Shown here: in pieces, positions 19,573-31,700 of the stretch
Layout of the letters: the number at the start of each line of letters is the position of its first letter
Position numbering within the stretch: the stretch's first letter is position 1
Assembly: GCF_000009905.1 (NCBI RefSeq)
Contig: NC_006177.1
Location: 3,048,595 to 3,112,594, forward strand
Source of the DNA: Symbiobacterium thermophilum IAM 14863
Lineage (GTDB): Bacteria; Bacillota; Sulfobacillia; Symbiobacteriales; Symbiobacteriaceae
DNA length: 64,000 nt
Direction of reading: 5' to 3'
Notes under the pieces: generated by a model
Told to the model about the DNA's origin: nothing
The model's database searches: none
What the model saw: only the letters and a program-made list of their open reading frames with translations
Program-made: the position numbers and the translations under genes

Positions 19573-21640
19573 CCGCCCCCGGGCGGAGCCATTCGACGCC
19601 CGGCCGACCGACAAGGTAGCCCTGCGCGTAATCCACGCCGAACTCCCGCACCAGCCGGAGCGTCTCGGCGCGGTCCACGAACTCTGCGATCGTCTGCTGT
19701 CCCTGGGTCCGGGCCATGGCCACCATGGCCCGGACCAGGTGTTTGTCCGCGTCCTCCGTGGGCAGGTTGCGGATGAACGCCCCGTCGATCTTCAGGTAGT
19801 CGACGGGCAGCTGCTTCAGCAGGCGCAGGCTGGAGAAGCCGGACCCCACGTCGTCCAGGGCGAAGCGGCATCCCAGCCTGCGCATCGCCGTGATGAACCG
19901 CCGGGCTTGCTCCAGGTCGCCGATCGCCGCCGTCTCGGTAATCTCCAGCACCAGCTTGGAAGGGTCCGCTCCGCTGGCTTCCAGTTCCTCCTGGATCATG
20001 CGGGCCAGGCCGGGATCGGAGATGGTCTTGCCGGAGAGGTTGACCTCGAACGCCTCGATCTCGCTGTCCGGCTCCTGCTGCGCGATGAGCCGGATCGCCT
20101 CCCTCAGCACCCAGCGGTCGATTTCCTGAATCAACCCGAAGCGCTCCGCCCCGGCCAGGAAGGCGCCCGGGGCGATCACATTGCCGCCCTCGTCCACCAA
20201 CCGGAGCAGGAGCTCGACCCGGGTGATCCGGCCCAGCCTCAGGTCGAGGATGGGCTGCGCGTACAGTACGAACCGGTCTTCCCGCAGCGCCTCGCGCAGC
20301 CGTCGGTCCCAGGAGAGCTTGGCGACCATCTCGATCCGCTGCTCGTCGGTCCCGTCGAAGACGGCCACGGCGTTGCGGCCCGACTCCTTCGCCCGGTACA
20401 TGGCCATGTCGGCCTGGGCGACCAGCGCCTCGGCGGTGAGGCCGTGGTCGGGGAAGAACGTGACGCCGATGGACGCGGTCATGGTGACGCTGCGCCCCTT
20501 CACGCGAAACTCTTCCTGCTGCACCGCCCTCAGCAGCGATTCCGCGACGGAGACCGCCTCGCGCCCGGTGTACGGCATGAGGATGGCGAACTCGTCGCCG
20601 CCGTGGCGGGCCGCGATGTCGATGGGCCGCAGGTGGGCCTGGATGATCTCGGCAACGCGCACCAGCACCTGGTCGCCGGCCTGGTGCCCGAGCGTGTCGT
20701 TGACGTACTTCAGCAGGTCGAGGTCCATGAAAAGCAGCGCCCCGCGCACCCGGTGGTGGCGCGCGAGCTCGAGGTAGCGCTCCAGCTCCGCCTGGAACGC
20801 CCGGCGGTTGTACAACCCCGTCAGCGCGTCCTGGCTGGCAAGCCGCTTCAGCGCCGCCTGGACCCGCCTGCGACCGGAGATGTTGCGCACCTCCAACACG
20901 CGCAGTTCGTCGGCCCCGGCCCGGGTGACGGCGACGGAGACCTCGACGGGGAACGAACTGCCATCCTTGTGGTGTGCGACCAGCTCGTGCCCCTGGGTGG
21001 CCGGATGCCCGCCGGAGCGAAGCCCGTTCGCCCCAGGCCCGGCGCCGTTCAGGCCCTTGCCCTCGCCAGGGGCGGGTCCCGGAAGCTCGGGCAGCAGCGC
21101 GCGGATCGGCTTGCCCAGCACCTCCTGCTTCGTGTACCCGAAGATCTCCTCCGACCGGCGGTTGAACAGCACGATGCGCTGCTCCCGGTCGGTCGCGATC
21201 AGGGCGCTGGGGGCCATGGCCACGACGGCCTGAAGCCACTGCGCCGAGGGCTGCTTCGCCGGCTGGAGGATCCCCCGCGCCGCGAGCAGGGAGAGGTTGA
21301 TCCCTCCGAAAAAGAGCGCTCCCAGCCACCACCGCACCCACACCGCCATCGCGGTGCACAGCGCAGCGGGCAGGGAGGCGACAGCCACGAGAATCCTTCG
21401 CTGGAAAACCGAGAGCGTGGGGCGCTCCAGCCACAGGAGGAGGGCGCTGCTCAGGAAGAAAGACAGGCCGACAACCACGCGCAACGGCTCAGCAAACCCC
21501 TGCAGGAGCGCCGCGGCGTACGCGGGAGCGAACAGAATGAGCGCCCCCTGAAGAAGTTGAGCCCCAGCGGCCGCGCGGGTCAGCCGCCTGGCCTCGGCGC
21601 ACGGGACCTGACGTTCTTCACGAGCCCCGACCAGAGACAC
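19502..21640 (-). CDS. membrane-bound PAS-GGDEF-EAL cyclic-di-GMP enzyme
   Basis: Signalling protein of 712 residues. Residues 25-130 hold about four membrane helices. A PAS domain follows (APSALIATDREQRIVLFNRR, 145-260), then a GGDEF domain with intact RHGGDEFAIL and a DLDLLKYVNDTLGH metal site, and an EAL domain from about 430. The EAL signature reads VELLLRL, so Ala is replaced by Leu, but metal and base residues are retained (EVNLSGK, EITETA, LDDVGSGFSSL, KIDGAFI). Both cyclase and phosphodiesterase activity are plausible. The GTG start has only a weak SD. It may be cotranscribed with purD or have its own promoter in the 90-nt gap. Confidence 0.88.
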   Translation of the reverse strand: MSLVGAREERQVPCAEARRLTRAAAGAQLLQGALILFAPAYAAALLQGFAEPLRVVVGLSFFLSSALLLWLERPTLSVFQRRILVAVASLPAALCTAMAVWVRWWLGALFFGGINLSLLAARGILQPAKQPSAQWLQAVVAMAPSALIATDREQRIVLFNRRSEEIFGYTKQEVLGKPIRALLPELPGPAPGEGKGLNGAGPGANGLRSGGHPATQGHELVAHHKDGSSFPVEVSVAVTRAGADELRVLEVRNISGRRRVQAALKRLASQDALTGLYNRRAFQAELERYLELARHHRVRGALLFMDLDLLKYVNDTLGHQAGDQVLVRVAEIIQAHLRPIDIAARHGGDEFAILMPYTGREAVSVAESLLRAVQQEEFRVKGRSVTMTASIGVTFFPDHGLTAEALVAQADMAMYRAKESGRNAVAVFDGTDEQRIEMVAKLSWDRRLREALREDRFVLYAQPILDLRLGRITRVELLLRLVDEGGNVIAPGAFLAGAERFGLIQEIDRWVLREAIRLIAQQEPDSEIEAFEVNLSGKTISDPGLARMIQEELEASGADPSKLVLEITETAAIGDLEQARRFITAMRRLGCRFALDDVGSGFSSLRLLKQLPVDYLKIDGAFIRNLPTEDADKHLVRAMVAMARTQGQQTIAEFVDRAETLRLVREFGVDYAQGYLVGRPGVEWLRPGAVSSGRTTAPGGAGSGSGKPGAAQ

Positions 21641-21730
21641 GCATCATCGACCTTTCATCCGTCACTTAACGCCGGCAGGGCTCGGAGCCAGCTTCCCCGT
21701 AGCCCATAGGATGACCGTTGGGACGGCCGC

Positions 21731-22999
21731 TCAGAGCGCACGCCAGCCAATATCGCGTCGATAGGTCTTGCCTTCGAACTGAATCTGATCCACCCCGGCG
21801 TACGCCATTGCCAGCGCATCCCGCAGAGTGGGGCCCGTCGCCATCACCCCGAGCACCCGGCCACCTGCGGTGACCACCTGACCGTCCTCGTTGAAGGCCG
21901 TGCCCGCGTGGAACACGGTGACGCCGACCTGGTCGGCCTCCACCAGCCCGCTGATGGGCAGGCCCTTGACGTACTTCCCGGGATAGCCGGCGGAGGCGAG
22001 CACCACGTTGACGGCGGCGCCGGGGCGGAAGCGGAGATCCACCTCGTGCAGCCGCGCCTCCAGGCAGGCCTGGATCACCTCGAGCAGGTCGTTCTCCAGA
22101 AGCGGGAGCACGGCCTGGGTTTCCGGGTCGCCGAAGCGTGCGTTGAACTCGATCACCTTCGGACCGTCGGCGGTCAGCATGAGGCCGGCGAAGAGGCAGC
22201 CCACGAACGGCGTGCCCCGCCGGGCAAGCTCGGCGATGGTCGGTTCCAGGATGCGCCGCTGCACCGCCTCGGCCATGTCTGCGGTGTAGGCCGGCACCGG
22301 TGCGTAGGCGCCCATCCCGCCCGTGTTGGGGCCGGTGTCACCCTCGCCCGCCCGCTTGTGGTCCTGGGCGGCGACCATCTGCTTCACCGTGCGCCCGTCG
22401 CTGAAGGCCAGGACGGAGACCTCCTGTCCCTCCAGGACCTCCTCGATGACGACCCGGCTTCCGGCCTGGTCGAAGGCGCCCTCCACCATCGCCGCCCGCA
22501 GCGCAGCACGTGCCTCGTCCAGGTCAGCACAGACCTGCACACCCTTGCCCGCCGCGAGCCCGTCCGCCTTGATGACGACGGGACCCGGGCGGGCCTCGAT
22601 GTACGCCAGTGCCTGCTGGTAATCCGTGAAGTCGGCGTATGCCGCGGTCGGCACGCCGGCGGCGGTCATGACCTCCTTGGCGTAGGCTTTGGAGGCCTCG
22701 ATGCGAGCCGCCGCGGCCGTGGGGCCGAAAGCCGGGATGCCTGCGGCGGTCAGCGCATCCACCAGCCCCGCCGCCAGCGGAGCCTCGGGGCCCACGATGA
22801 CCAGGTCGATCCCCAGCCGGCGGGCCAGGTCCACCTGCCCGGCGACATCGGTGGCCTCCACGTCGGGATGGCACCACGCGAACCGGCCGATGCCGGGGTT
22901 CCCCGGCGCCGCGTGCAGCTCGTCGATGTGCCTGCTCTGGATCGCCTTCCAGGCGAGGGCGTGCTCGCGTCCTCCGCCGCCGACGATCAGGACCTTCAT
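21731..22999 (-). CDS. purD: phosphoribosylamine--glycine ligase
   Basis: GAR synthetase of 422 residues, an ATP-grasp enzyme for step 2 of purine synthesis. Motifs: MKVLIVGGGGREHALAWK at the N-terminus, KADGLAAGKGV for ATP binding, GPNTGGMGAYAP, and IEFNARFGDPETQ for metal binding. ATG 22999 lies 8 nt after AAGGAG. It is the last gene of the pur cluster; a 194-nt gap separates it from purH, longer than other gaps here. Confidence 0.95.
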   Translation of the reverse strand: MKVLIVGGGGREHALAWKAIQSRHIDELHAAPGNPGIGRFAWCHPDVEATDVAGQVDLARRLGIDLVIVGPEAPLAAGLVDALTAAGIPAFGPTAAAARIEASKAYAKEVMTAAGVPTAAYADFTDYQQALAYIEARPGPVVIKADGLAAGKGVQVCADLDEARAALRAAMVEGAFDQAGSRVVIEEVLEGQEVSVLAFSDGRTVKQMVAAQDHKRAGEGDTGPNTGGMGAYAPVPAYTADMAEAVQRRILEPTIAELARRGTPFVGCLFAGLMLTADGPKVIEFNARFGDPETQAVLPLLENDLLEVIQACLEARLHEVDLRFRPGAAVNVVLASAGYPGKYVKGLPISGLVEADQVGVTVFHAGTAFNEDGQVVTAGGRVLGVMATGPTLRDALAMAYAGVDQIQFEGKTYRRDIGWRAL

Positions 23000-23193
23000 T
23001 TTCTCACACTCCTTACTTATTCCCTGCCGACCTCGCCGTTCCTGGCATACCCAGCATTTTTCCATTATTTCTACCCCAAAAGGCTGACCACCGCGCCCGG
23101 CGCCAGACCCCCTGCCGGCGCCCTGACATCTGATCGCTGGACGTGCACGAGAGCCCCCGGCCAGCGGGCAGGGGCGGCTCAGGTTACCGCCGC

Positions 23194-24822
23194 TCAGTGC
23201 CGGAAGTGCCGCACGCCCGTAAACACCATCGCCAGACCCAGCTCGTCCGCCCTGGCGATCGACTCCTCGTCCCGGATCGACCCGCCCGGCTGCACGATGG
23301 CCGCGATACCCGCCTCGCCGGCCGCCTCCACCACGTCCGGGAAGGGGAAAAAGGCGTCCGAGGCCAGCACCGCCCCGCGGGCCTTCTCCCCGGCCTGCCG
23401 GAGGGCGAACCGCGCCGCGTCAATGCGGTTCATCTGCCCCGCGCCCACGCCCAGGGTCTGGCCGTCCCTGGCCACCACGATGGCGTTGGACTTGACGTGC
23501 TTGCACACCTTCATGGCAAAGGCCAGGTCGCGCAGCTGTTCCGGCGTGGGTGCGGCCTTGGTCACCGGCTTCCAGGCCACCGGGTCCTCGGCGATCGCGT
23601 CCCAGCTCTGGACCAGCAGGCCACCGCCGACCCGCTTCATGTCGAACCCGGACGGCGGATTGCGGTCGATCGGCCCCACCGCCAGGAGCCGCAGGTTCTT
23701 CTTCCTGGTGAGCACCTCCAGGGCTTCCGGCGCAAACGCCGGGGCGATCACGATCTCCAGGAAGATCTTGCTCAGCGCCTCGGCGGTCTCCCGGTCGCAG
23801 GGCCGGTTCAGCGCGACGATGCCCCCGAAGATCGACACGGTGTCGGCCTCGTAGGCCTTGCGGAACGCCTCGGCGATGGTCGGGGCCACGGCCACGCCGC
23901 AGGGGTTGGCATGCTTGATCGCCACCGCGGCCGGCTCCTCGAACTCCTTCACCAGCTCCAGGGCCGCGTGGGCGTCGTTGATGTTGTTGAACGAGAGCTC
24001 CTTGCCGTGCAGCTGCTTCGCCCGGGCGATCACCGTGCCCCCGTCGGATCCGTCGCTGTAGAACGCCGCCGCCTGGTGCGGGTTCTCGCCGTAGCGCAGC
24101 TCCTGCACCTTGGTGAACGTGAGGCTCAGGACATCCGGGAAGGGAGAGGGCGCGGCCGGCTTCTGCGGGCCCGGGTCCGCTCCGATGGGTCGTTCGGGGG
24201 CCGTCTCCCCCAAGGCCCGGGTGGCGACGATCTCCCTGCCCCGCGTGGCCATCCAGCCGGCGATGGCGCCGTCGTACGCGGCCGTGTGCTGGAAGGCTTC
24301 CAGCATCAGGCTGAACCGGGTCGGCAGCGACAGGTCGCCCGTCTCCCGCAGCTCGGCCAGCACGGCGGGGTAGCGCGCCGGGTTTACGACGACCCCCACG
24401 TCCTGGTAATTCTTCGCCGCCGCCCGCACCATCGCGGGCCCGCCGATGTCGATCTTCTCGATGGCCTCCTCCAGGGTCACCGCGGGGTTGGCCACCGTCT
24501 CCCGGAAGGGATACAGGTTGACCACCACCAGGTCGATGAGGCCGATTCCGTGCTCGGCCAGCTGCGCCATGTGGGTGGGGTTGGCGCGCATCGCCAGGAT
24601 CCCCGCGTGGATCTGCGGCTGCAGGCTCTTCACCCGCCCGTCCAGGATCTCCGGGAAACCGGCCACCTCGGCCACCTCCCGCACGGGAATGCCCGCTCCC
24701 TGCAGCGTGCGGTACGTACCGCCCGTGGAGATGATCTCCACCCCCAGGTCGGCCAGCCCCCGTGCGAACTCCACGATCCCCTGCTTGTCGTAGACGCTGA
24801 TCAGGGCGCGCTTCACTGCCAT
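23194..24822 (-). CDS. purH: bifunctional AICAR transformylase / IMP cyclohydrolase
   Basis: Final two steps of IMP synthesis, 542 residues. The N-terminal IMPCH (MGS-like) domain carries [25 protein letters not shown] and [12 protein letters not shown]; the C-terminal AICARFT domain carries [21 protein letters not shown] and the C-terminal SDAFFPFPD and RHFRH. Residues 185-215 contain an extra Pro/Arg-rich linker before [16 protein letters not shown] 24822 has GGAAGGAGG upstream and overlaps the nudix gene by 10 nt. Confidence 0.96.
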   Translation of the reverse strand: MAVKRALISVYDKQGIVEFARGLADLGVEIISTGGTYRTLQGAGIPVREVAEVAGFPEILDGRVKSLQPQIHAGILAMRANPTHMAQLAEHGIGLIDLVVVNLYPFRETVANPAVTLEEAIEKIDIGGPAMVRAAAKNYQDVGVVVNPARYPAVLAELRETGDLSLPTRFSLMLEAFQHTAAYDGAIAGWMATRGREIVATRALGETAPERPIGADPGPQKPAAPSPFPDVLSLTFTKVQELRYGENPHQAAAFYSDGSDGGTVIARAKQLHGKELSFNNINDAHAALELVKEFEEPAAVAIKHANPCGVAVAPTIAEAFRKAYEADTVSIFGGIVALNRPCDRETAEALSKIFLEIVIAPAFAPEALEVLTRKKNLRLLAVGPIDRNPPSGFDMKRVGGGLLVQSWDAIAEDPVAWKPVTKAAPTPEQLRDLAFAMKVCKHVKSNAIVVARDGQTLGVGAGQMNRIDAARFALRQAGEKARGAVLASDAFFPFPDVVEAAGEAGIAAIVQPGGSIRDEESIARADELGLAMVFTGVRHFRH

Positions 24823-25307
24823 CCGTTTTCCTCCTTCCCCTTCCGGTCCGGCCCCTTCCCCAGCTCCGGGCGGTACCCGTCCCGGTCCAACCAATAGCGC
24901 CGCTCGTGGCCGGCGAGATAGGCCAGCAGCGGGTCCCGGTAGGTGGGCCAGGTGATGTAGCGGGCGACCTCGTCGCGCTTGACCCACCGGACGTCCACCA
25001 CGTACTCGTCATGCTCCGGCACCCGCAGCGTCCCGGCCACCAGCCGGCAGGAGAACACGTGCACCAGGAAGTGCTGATCATGGACCAGGTTGTGCGTGTC
25101 CTGCACGTACGCCAGTTCCACGGGGGCGACCAGCAGGCCGGTCTCCTCCTGCACCTCCCGCACCACGCAGTCGGTGAGCGACTCGCCCACCTCCAGCCGG
25201 CCGCCGGGCAGCGACCAGACCTCGCCGACGGCCCAACGGTTCCGCACGATCACCAGCCGGTCCTCGTCCTCCACGAGGCCGAGGCCCAGAATGAACTGCT
25301 CTGCCAA
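24813..25307 (-). CDS. Nudix hydrolase within the purine operon
   Basis: Nudix protein of 164 residues hydrolysing some nucleoside diphosphate derivative. The box is complete: [18 protein letters not shown] then QEETGLLV, giving Gx5Ex7REVxEExGL. Its place between purN and purH, overlapping purH by 10 nt, suggests a purine-related or house-cleaning substrate, but specificity cannot be read. The TTG at 25307 is chosen because AGGGAGGAAT lies 8 nt upstream; an upstream open frame has no SD. The 150 nt before it holds only GC-rich imperfect repeats. Confidence 0.85.
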   Translation of the reverse strand: MAEQFILGLGLVEDEDRLVIVRNRWAVGEVWSLPGGRLEVGESLTDCVVREVQEETGLLVAPVELAYVQDTHNLVHDQHFLVHVFSCRLVAGTLRVPEHDEYVVDVRWVKRDEVARYITWPTYRDPLLAYLAGHERRYWLDRDGYRPELGKGPDRKGKEENGWQ

Positions 25308-25457
25308 CGCCGATTCCTCCCTCCGATACGGGCCCTCCTCCCGCACGGCGCGTCCTCCGATGCGGGAGCGAGCCCCCGCCGGAGAGTGTACCCGCACGGG
25401 CCCGGGTTCTCCTGCCGCACCAGGCGCCCGGGGGGCCTGCCCAAACGGAGACCCGGG

Positions 25458-26084
25458 TTACCCGCGGGGAGCCTCCGCCCGGTCGAGGATCCGCACCCGG
25501 CGCCCCTCGATCACCAGCCGCCCCTCCGCGAACAGCCGGATCGCCTCGGGGTAGATGCGGTGCTCCTCGGCCAGGATGCGCCGGCGCAGGTCCTCCACCG
25601 TGTCCCCCTCCAGCACCGGCACGGCGGCCTGCAGGATGATGGGCCCCTCGTCCACGCCCGCCGTGACGAAGTGGACCGTGCAACCCGCCACCTTCACCCC
25701 GTGCTCCAGGGCCTGCCGCTGGGCCTCCAGCCCCGGGAAGGCCGGCAGCAGCGACGGGTGGATGTTGAGGATGCGGTTCGGGAACGCCGTGAGCATCGGC
25801 CCGCGGACCAGCCGCATGTACCCCGCGAGGCAGACCAGATCGACCCCGTAGGCCTGCAGCCGCTCCGCCAGCGCCGCGTCAAAGGCTGTCCGGCTCGGGT
25901 ACGCGGCCGGGTCCATGTGCAGGGCATCGACCCCGGCCCGGCGGGCCCGCTCCAGCCCGTAGGCATCGGCCCGGTCGGAGATGACCACCGCCACCCGGCC
26001 GGGGATGCGCCCCTCCCGGCAGCCGTCCAGGATCGCCTGCAGGTTGGTGCCCGAGCCGGAGATCAACACGCCGATGCGGATCAT
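25458..26084 (-). CDS. purN: phosphoribosylglycinamide formyltransferase (folate-dependent)
   Basis: GAR transformylase of 208 residues using 10-formyl-THF. IGVLISGSGTNLQAIL is the phosphate loop, LAGYMRLV and ILNIHPSLLPAFPG carry the catalytic Asn and His, and TVHFVTAGVDEGPII carries the catalytic Asp. It overlaps the purM stop by 4 nt (ATGA), so the two are coupled. Confidence 0.95.
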   Translation of the reverse strand: MIRIGVLISGSGTNLQAILDGCREGRIPGRVAVVISDRADAYGLERARRAGVDALHMDPAAYPSRTAFDAALAERLQAYGVDLVCLAGYMRLVRGPMLTAFPNRILNIHPSLLPAFPGLEAQRQALEHGVKVAGCTVHFVTAGVDEGPIILQAAVPVLEGDTVEDLRRRILAEEHRIYPEAIRLFAEGRLVIEGRRVRILDRAEAPRG

Positions 26085-27134
26085 CGCCGCACCACCACCC
26101 TCGGACCGCCGGGCTCGGCGGCCGCGACCTCACCCACAACCCACGCCTCCTCGCCCAACTCCCGCGCGGCGGCCGCAACCGCCTCGGCCTGGTCCGCCGG
26201 CACCGCCAGCACCATCCCGAGGCCGAGGTTGAAGGTGGCCTCCATCTCCGCCTGCGCCACGGGCCCCAGCCGCCGGATGAGGTCGAAAACCGGCGGCTCC
26301 TTCCAGGCGCCCCGCCGCAGCACGGCGGCCGTGCCCTCGGGCAGCATGCGCGGGATGTTCTCGTGCAGCCCGCCCCCGGTGATGTTGGCGATGCCGTGCA
26401 CGTCGAACCGCGCCAGCAGCCGGAGCACCGTGCGGACGTAGATGCGGGTCGGGGTCAGCATGACCTCCAGCACCGTCCGGCCGCCCAGCTCGGGCGGCCG
26501 GTCATCCAGGTCGAAGGCGCCGCCGTCCACCTTCAGCAGCACCCGCCGGGCCAGCGAGTACCCGTTGGCGTGCAGCCCGCTGGAGGCGAGGCCCACCAGC
26601 GCGTCCCCCGGCGCGACCTTCTCGCCGGTGAGGAGCCGGTCCCGGTTGACGATGCCCACGGCGAACCCCGCCAGGTCGTACTCGCCGGGCGGGTACATGC
26701 CGGGCAGCTCGGCGGTCTCGCCGCCGATCAGGGCACAGCCGGCCTGCAGGCAGCCGTCGGCGATGCCCTTCACCACCTGCTCCAGCACGGCCAGGTCCTT
26801 CTGCCCGATGCCGATGTAGTCCAGGAAGAAGAGCGGTTCCGCTCCCTGGCAGAGGATGTCGTTCACCGACATGGCCACCAGGTCGATGCCCACCGTGTCG
26901 TGCCGGCCGCTCAGGAACGCCAGCCGCAGCTTGGTGCCCACCCCGTCGGTGCCGCTGACCAGCACCGGCTCGGGGTACCTGGCCGGGTCCAGCTGGAACA
27001 GGCCGCCGAAGGCCCCGATGTTGCCCAGGGTACCGGGCCGCCGGAGGGTGCGGGCCGTGTGGGCGGCGATCCGCCGCACCAGTTCGTAGTGCCGCTCCCG
27101 GTTGACGCCGGCGTCGGCGTAGGTGAGCCCCTTC

Positions 27135-27142
<8 letters not shown>
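26081..27142 (-). CDS. purM: phosphoribosylformylglycinamidine cyclo-ligase
   Basis: AIR synthetase of 353 residues. Family signatures: VSGTDGVGTKLRLAF, MSVNDILCQGAEPLFFLDY, LIGGETAELPGMY and ASSGLHANGYSLAR. GTG start overlapping the purF stop by 8 nt. It acts directly after the PurL/PurQ step. Confidence 0.95.
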
Positions 27143-28618
<1,476 letters not shown>

Positions 28619-28634
<16 letters not shown>

Positions 28635-30955
28635 CTGGGGATCGCCTCCTTGTGCGCACGCACCAGGTCCGCGACCGGCAGGTCGATCAGCTCCTGACGC
28701 CGGTAGACGTGGGCCGACCCGCTGCCCGGAGCCAGCGCGGCCAGCCGGAACCGGCCGTCGGCGGTCACGTCGCCCAGCACCCGGAAGGGGATCTGCTCCA
28801 CCATCAGGAGGGCCTGCAGCCGCCCCACCTGCTCCCGGGTGGCCGTGACCAGGATGCGGGACTGGGACTCGCCGAAGAGCTGGCCGTCTACCCGGCCCTC
28901 GCCGAGGAAGATGCTCACCTGGCAGCCCAGGGACGGCTCCGCGGCGGCGATGGCCATCTCCGCCAGGGCGACCGCGAGGCCGCCCTCCGCCACGTCGTGG
29001 GCGGCGGTCACCAGCCCCTCGTGGATCGCCCGCAGCACCACGTCCTGCAGCCGCTTCTCGAAGGCGAGGTCCAGGGCCGGGGCGTCGCCGGCCAGCACGC
29101 CGTGGATCAGCCTGGCGTACTCGGAGCCGCCCAGCTCGTCCCGGGTCTCGCCCAGCAGGAGGATCACGTCACCCACCTGCTTGAAGCCCGGGGTGGTCAG
29201 CCGGTCCAGGTTCTCGTGCACCGCGATCATGCCGATGGTCGGGGTCGGGTGAATGGCCTCCCCGCTGGTCTCGTTGTAGAAGGAGACGTTGCCGCCGGTC
29301 ACGGGTGTGCCCAGCGCCTCGCAGGCCTCGGCCATGCCGGTGATGGCCTCGTCGAAGGTCCAGAAGATCTCCGGCTTCTCGGGGTTGCCGAAGTTGCAGT
29401 TGTTGGTGATGGCCACGGGCCGGGCGCCGGTGACCACGCAGTTGCGGGCCGCCTCCGCCACGGCGATGGCGGTGCCCCGCCGGGGGTTCAGGTAGACGTA
29501 GCGGCCGTTGCAGTCCACTGAGGCGGCGATGCCCTTCGGGGGCCCCGCCTGGCCGGACCGGCCGGGCAGGCCCTCCCCCGGCGGCTGCCGGGTGAGGCCG
29601 TGCGCCCCCGGCGCGACGGCCGCGCCGAGCCGGATGACCCCGGCGTCTCCGCCGGGCCCCAGGACGGTACCCGCCTGCACCATGTGGTCGAACTGCTCGT
29701 AGATCCAGGCCCGCGCGCCGATGTTGGGCGAGCCCAGCAGCCGGAGCAGCGTCTCATTCCAATCCTCCGGCTCGGGCAGCCGGGACCAGTCGAAGGCCCG
29801 CAGCTCCGCCAGGTAGGCGGGCTCGGCCTTGGCCGGGTGGTAGACCGGCGCTTCGGCAAGCGCCCTGGCCGGCACCTCGGCCACGACTCGCCCGTCGTCC
29901 AGCACCCGCACCATGCCGTCGTCGGTCACCCGGCCGATCACGGCGCAGCCCACGCCCCACTTCCGGCAGATCGCCTCGACCTCGGCCTCCCGCCCCTTCT
30001 TCACGCAGACGAGCATCCGCTCCTGTGACTCGGAGAGGAGGAACTCCCAGGGCTCCATGCCCTCCTCCCGGGCCGGCACCTTGCGCACGTCCAGCTCCAC
30101 GCCCACGCCGCCCCGGGCTGCCATCTCCGAGGACGAGGAGATGAGGCCGGCGGCGCCCATGTCCTGGATACCCACCACCGCGTCGGTCTCGAACAGTTCC
30201 AGGCAGGCCTCCATCAGCATCTTCTCGGCGAAGGGGTCGCCCACGGGCACCGTGGGCAGCGCCGCCTCCGCCTCGCTGCCGCTGAACTCGGCCGAGGCCA
30301 GCAGCGACGCGGCGTGGATGCCGTCCCGACCGGTCGGGTTGCCCACCACCATGATGGCGTTGCCCGGGCCGGCGGCGATGCCCCGGTGGATGCGGTCCGG
30401 CCGGAGGATGCCGATGCACATGGCGTTGACCAGGCAGTTGCCCCGGTAGGACTCGTCGAAGTAGACCTCCCCGCCGATGCAGGGCACGCCCACCGTGTTG
30501 CCGTAATGGCCGATGCCGGCCACCACACCCCTGAGCAGTTCCCGCTGCTTGGGCTCGTCCAGCGGGCCGAAGCGCAGGGAGTTCAGGGTCGCCACCGGGC
30601 GGGCGCCCATGGTGAAGACGTCCCGCAGGATGCCCCCCACGCCCGTGGCCGCGCCATTGAAGGGGTCCACGAAGGAGGGGTGGTTGTGGGACTCGAGCTT
30701 GAAGGCCACGGCCAGGTCGTCGTCGATCCGGACGACGCCGGCGTTCTCGCCCGGCCCCTGCAATACGTGCTCGCCGCGGGTGGGAAGCCGCCGCAGCGCG
30801 GCCTTCGAGTGCTTGTACGCGCAGTGTTCGGACCACATCACGCCGAACATGTGCAGTTCGGTGGGGTTCGGCTCCCGCCCCAGGATCTCCACCACCCGGC
30901 GGTACTCCGCCTCCGTGAGACCCACCAGACTCCAGGGCTGCTGCATCTCAGACAC
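28619..30955 (-). CDS. purL: FGAM synthase subunit PurL (small type)
   Basis: ATP-dependent FGAR amidotransferase synthetase subunit of 778 residues. Signatures: [43 protein letters not shown] and [15 protein letters not shown]. It is the small form that normally works with PurQ and PurS; no PurS-like domain is fused at the N-terminus. Between about residues 455 and 485 there is a Gly/Pro/Arg-rich insertion ([19 protein letters not shown]) just before the conserved [15 protein letters not shown] start overlaps purQ by 8 nt. Confidence 0.95.
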
Positions 30956-31655
30956 GGATGACCCTCCCCGTCAGGTGTTGCACCATGGACGCAAACAGAA
31001 GGCGCCCGTCGGCAGAACCCAGAACCTGCTCCGTCGCCCGCTCGGGGTGGGGCATCACGCCGGCGACGTTGCCGGTCCGGTTCACGATCCCGGCAATGTT
31101 CTCCGCCGATCCGTTGGGGTTGGCCCCGGGGGTAACCGCCCCCTCCGGCGTGCAGTAGCGGAACAGGACCTGCTGGTTCTCGCTCAGGGCACGCAGCGTG
31201 TCAGGATCGGCCTGGTAGTTGCCCATCCCGTGGCTCACGGGGATCTTCAGCACCTGGCCCGGCCTGCACGCCAGGGTGAACGGGGTGGCCGCGTTCTCCA
31301 CCCGCACGCGGCTCCATCCGCACCGGTAACGCCCGTGGGCGTTGGGCCGGAAACCGCCGGGCAGGAGGCCCGCCTCGGTGAGGATCTGGAAGCCGTTGCA
31401 GATGCCCAGCACCAGCCCGCCCCGAGCCGCAAACTCGGCCACCGCCTCCATCACCGGGGCGCGGCAGGCGAGGGCTCCGCTGCGCACCCGGTCGCCATAG
31501 GTGAAGCCGCCGGGAATGACCACGGCGTCGTAGGGTGTGAGATCCCTTGCCTCGTGCCAGACGTAGTCGGCCTGCACCCCGACGACCTCCCGCAGGACGT
31601 AGAAGGTCTCCATCTCACAGTTGGTGCCCGGAAAGACGAGAATCCCGAACCGCAT
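30948..31655 (-). CDS. purQ: FGAM synthase glutaminase subunit PurQ
   Basis: Class I amidotransferase of 235 residues feeding ammonia to PurL. The nucleophile loop is [11 protein letters not shown], and [10 protein letters not shown] contains the catalytic His/Glu. [12 protein letters not shown] is the typical start. It directly follows purC after a 45-nt gap, where purS is found in B. subtilis and relatives; there is no room for it here. Confidence 0.95.
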   Translation of the reverse strand: MRFGILVFPGTNCEMETFYVLREVVGVQADYVWHEARDLTPYDAVVIPGGFTYGDRVRSGALACRAPVMEAVAEFAARGGLVLGICNGFQILTEAGLLPGGFRPNAHGRYRCGWSRVRVENAATPFTLACRPGQVLKIPVSHGMGNYQADPDTLRALSENQQVLFRYCTPEGAVTPGANPNGSAENIAGIVNRTGNVAGVMPHPERATEQVLGSADGRLLFASMVQHLTGRVIRV

Positions 31656-31700
31656 GGCCCCCGCCTCCTCTGCGCCAGCCCGCGCTTCCGTCAGCTCCGT

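Noticed and set aside
21641-21730. Structured leader ahead of the GGDEF-EAL gene (GGGCT/AGCCC stem), considered as a c-di-GMP riboswitch
   Set aside because: Neither the GEMM-I nor the type II conserved core could be found.
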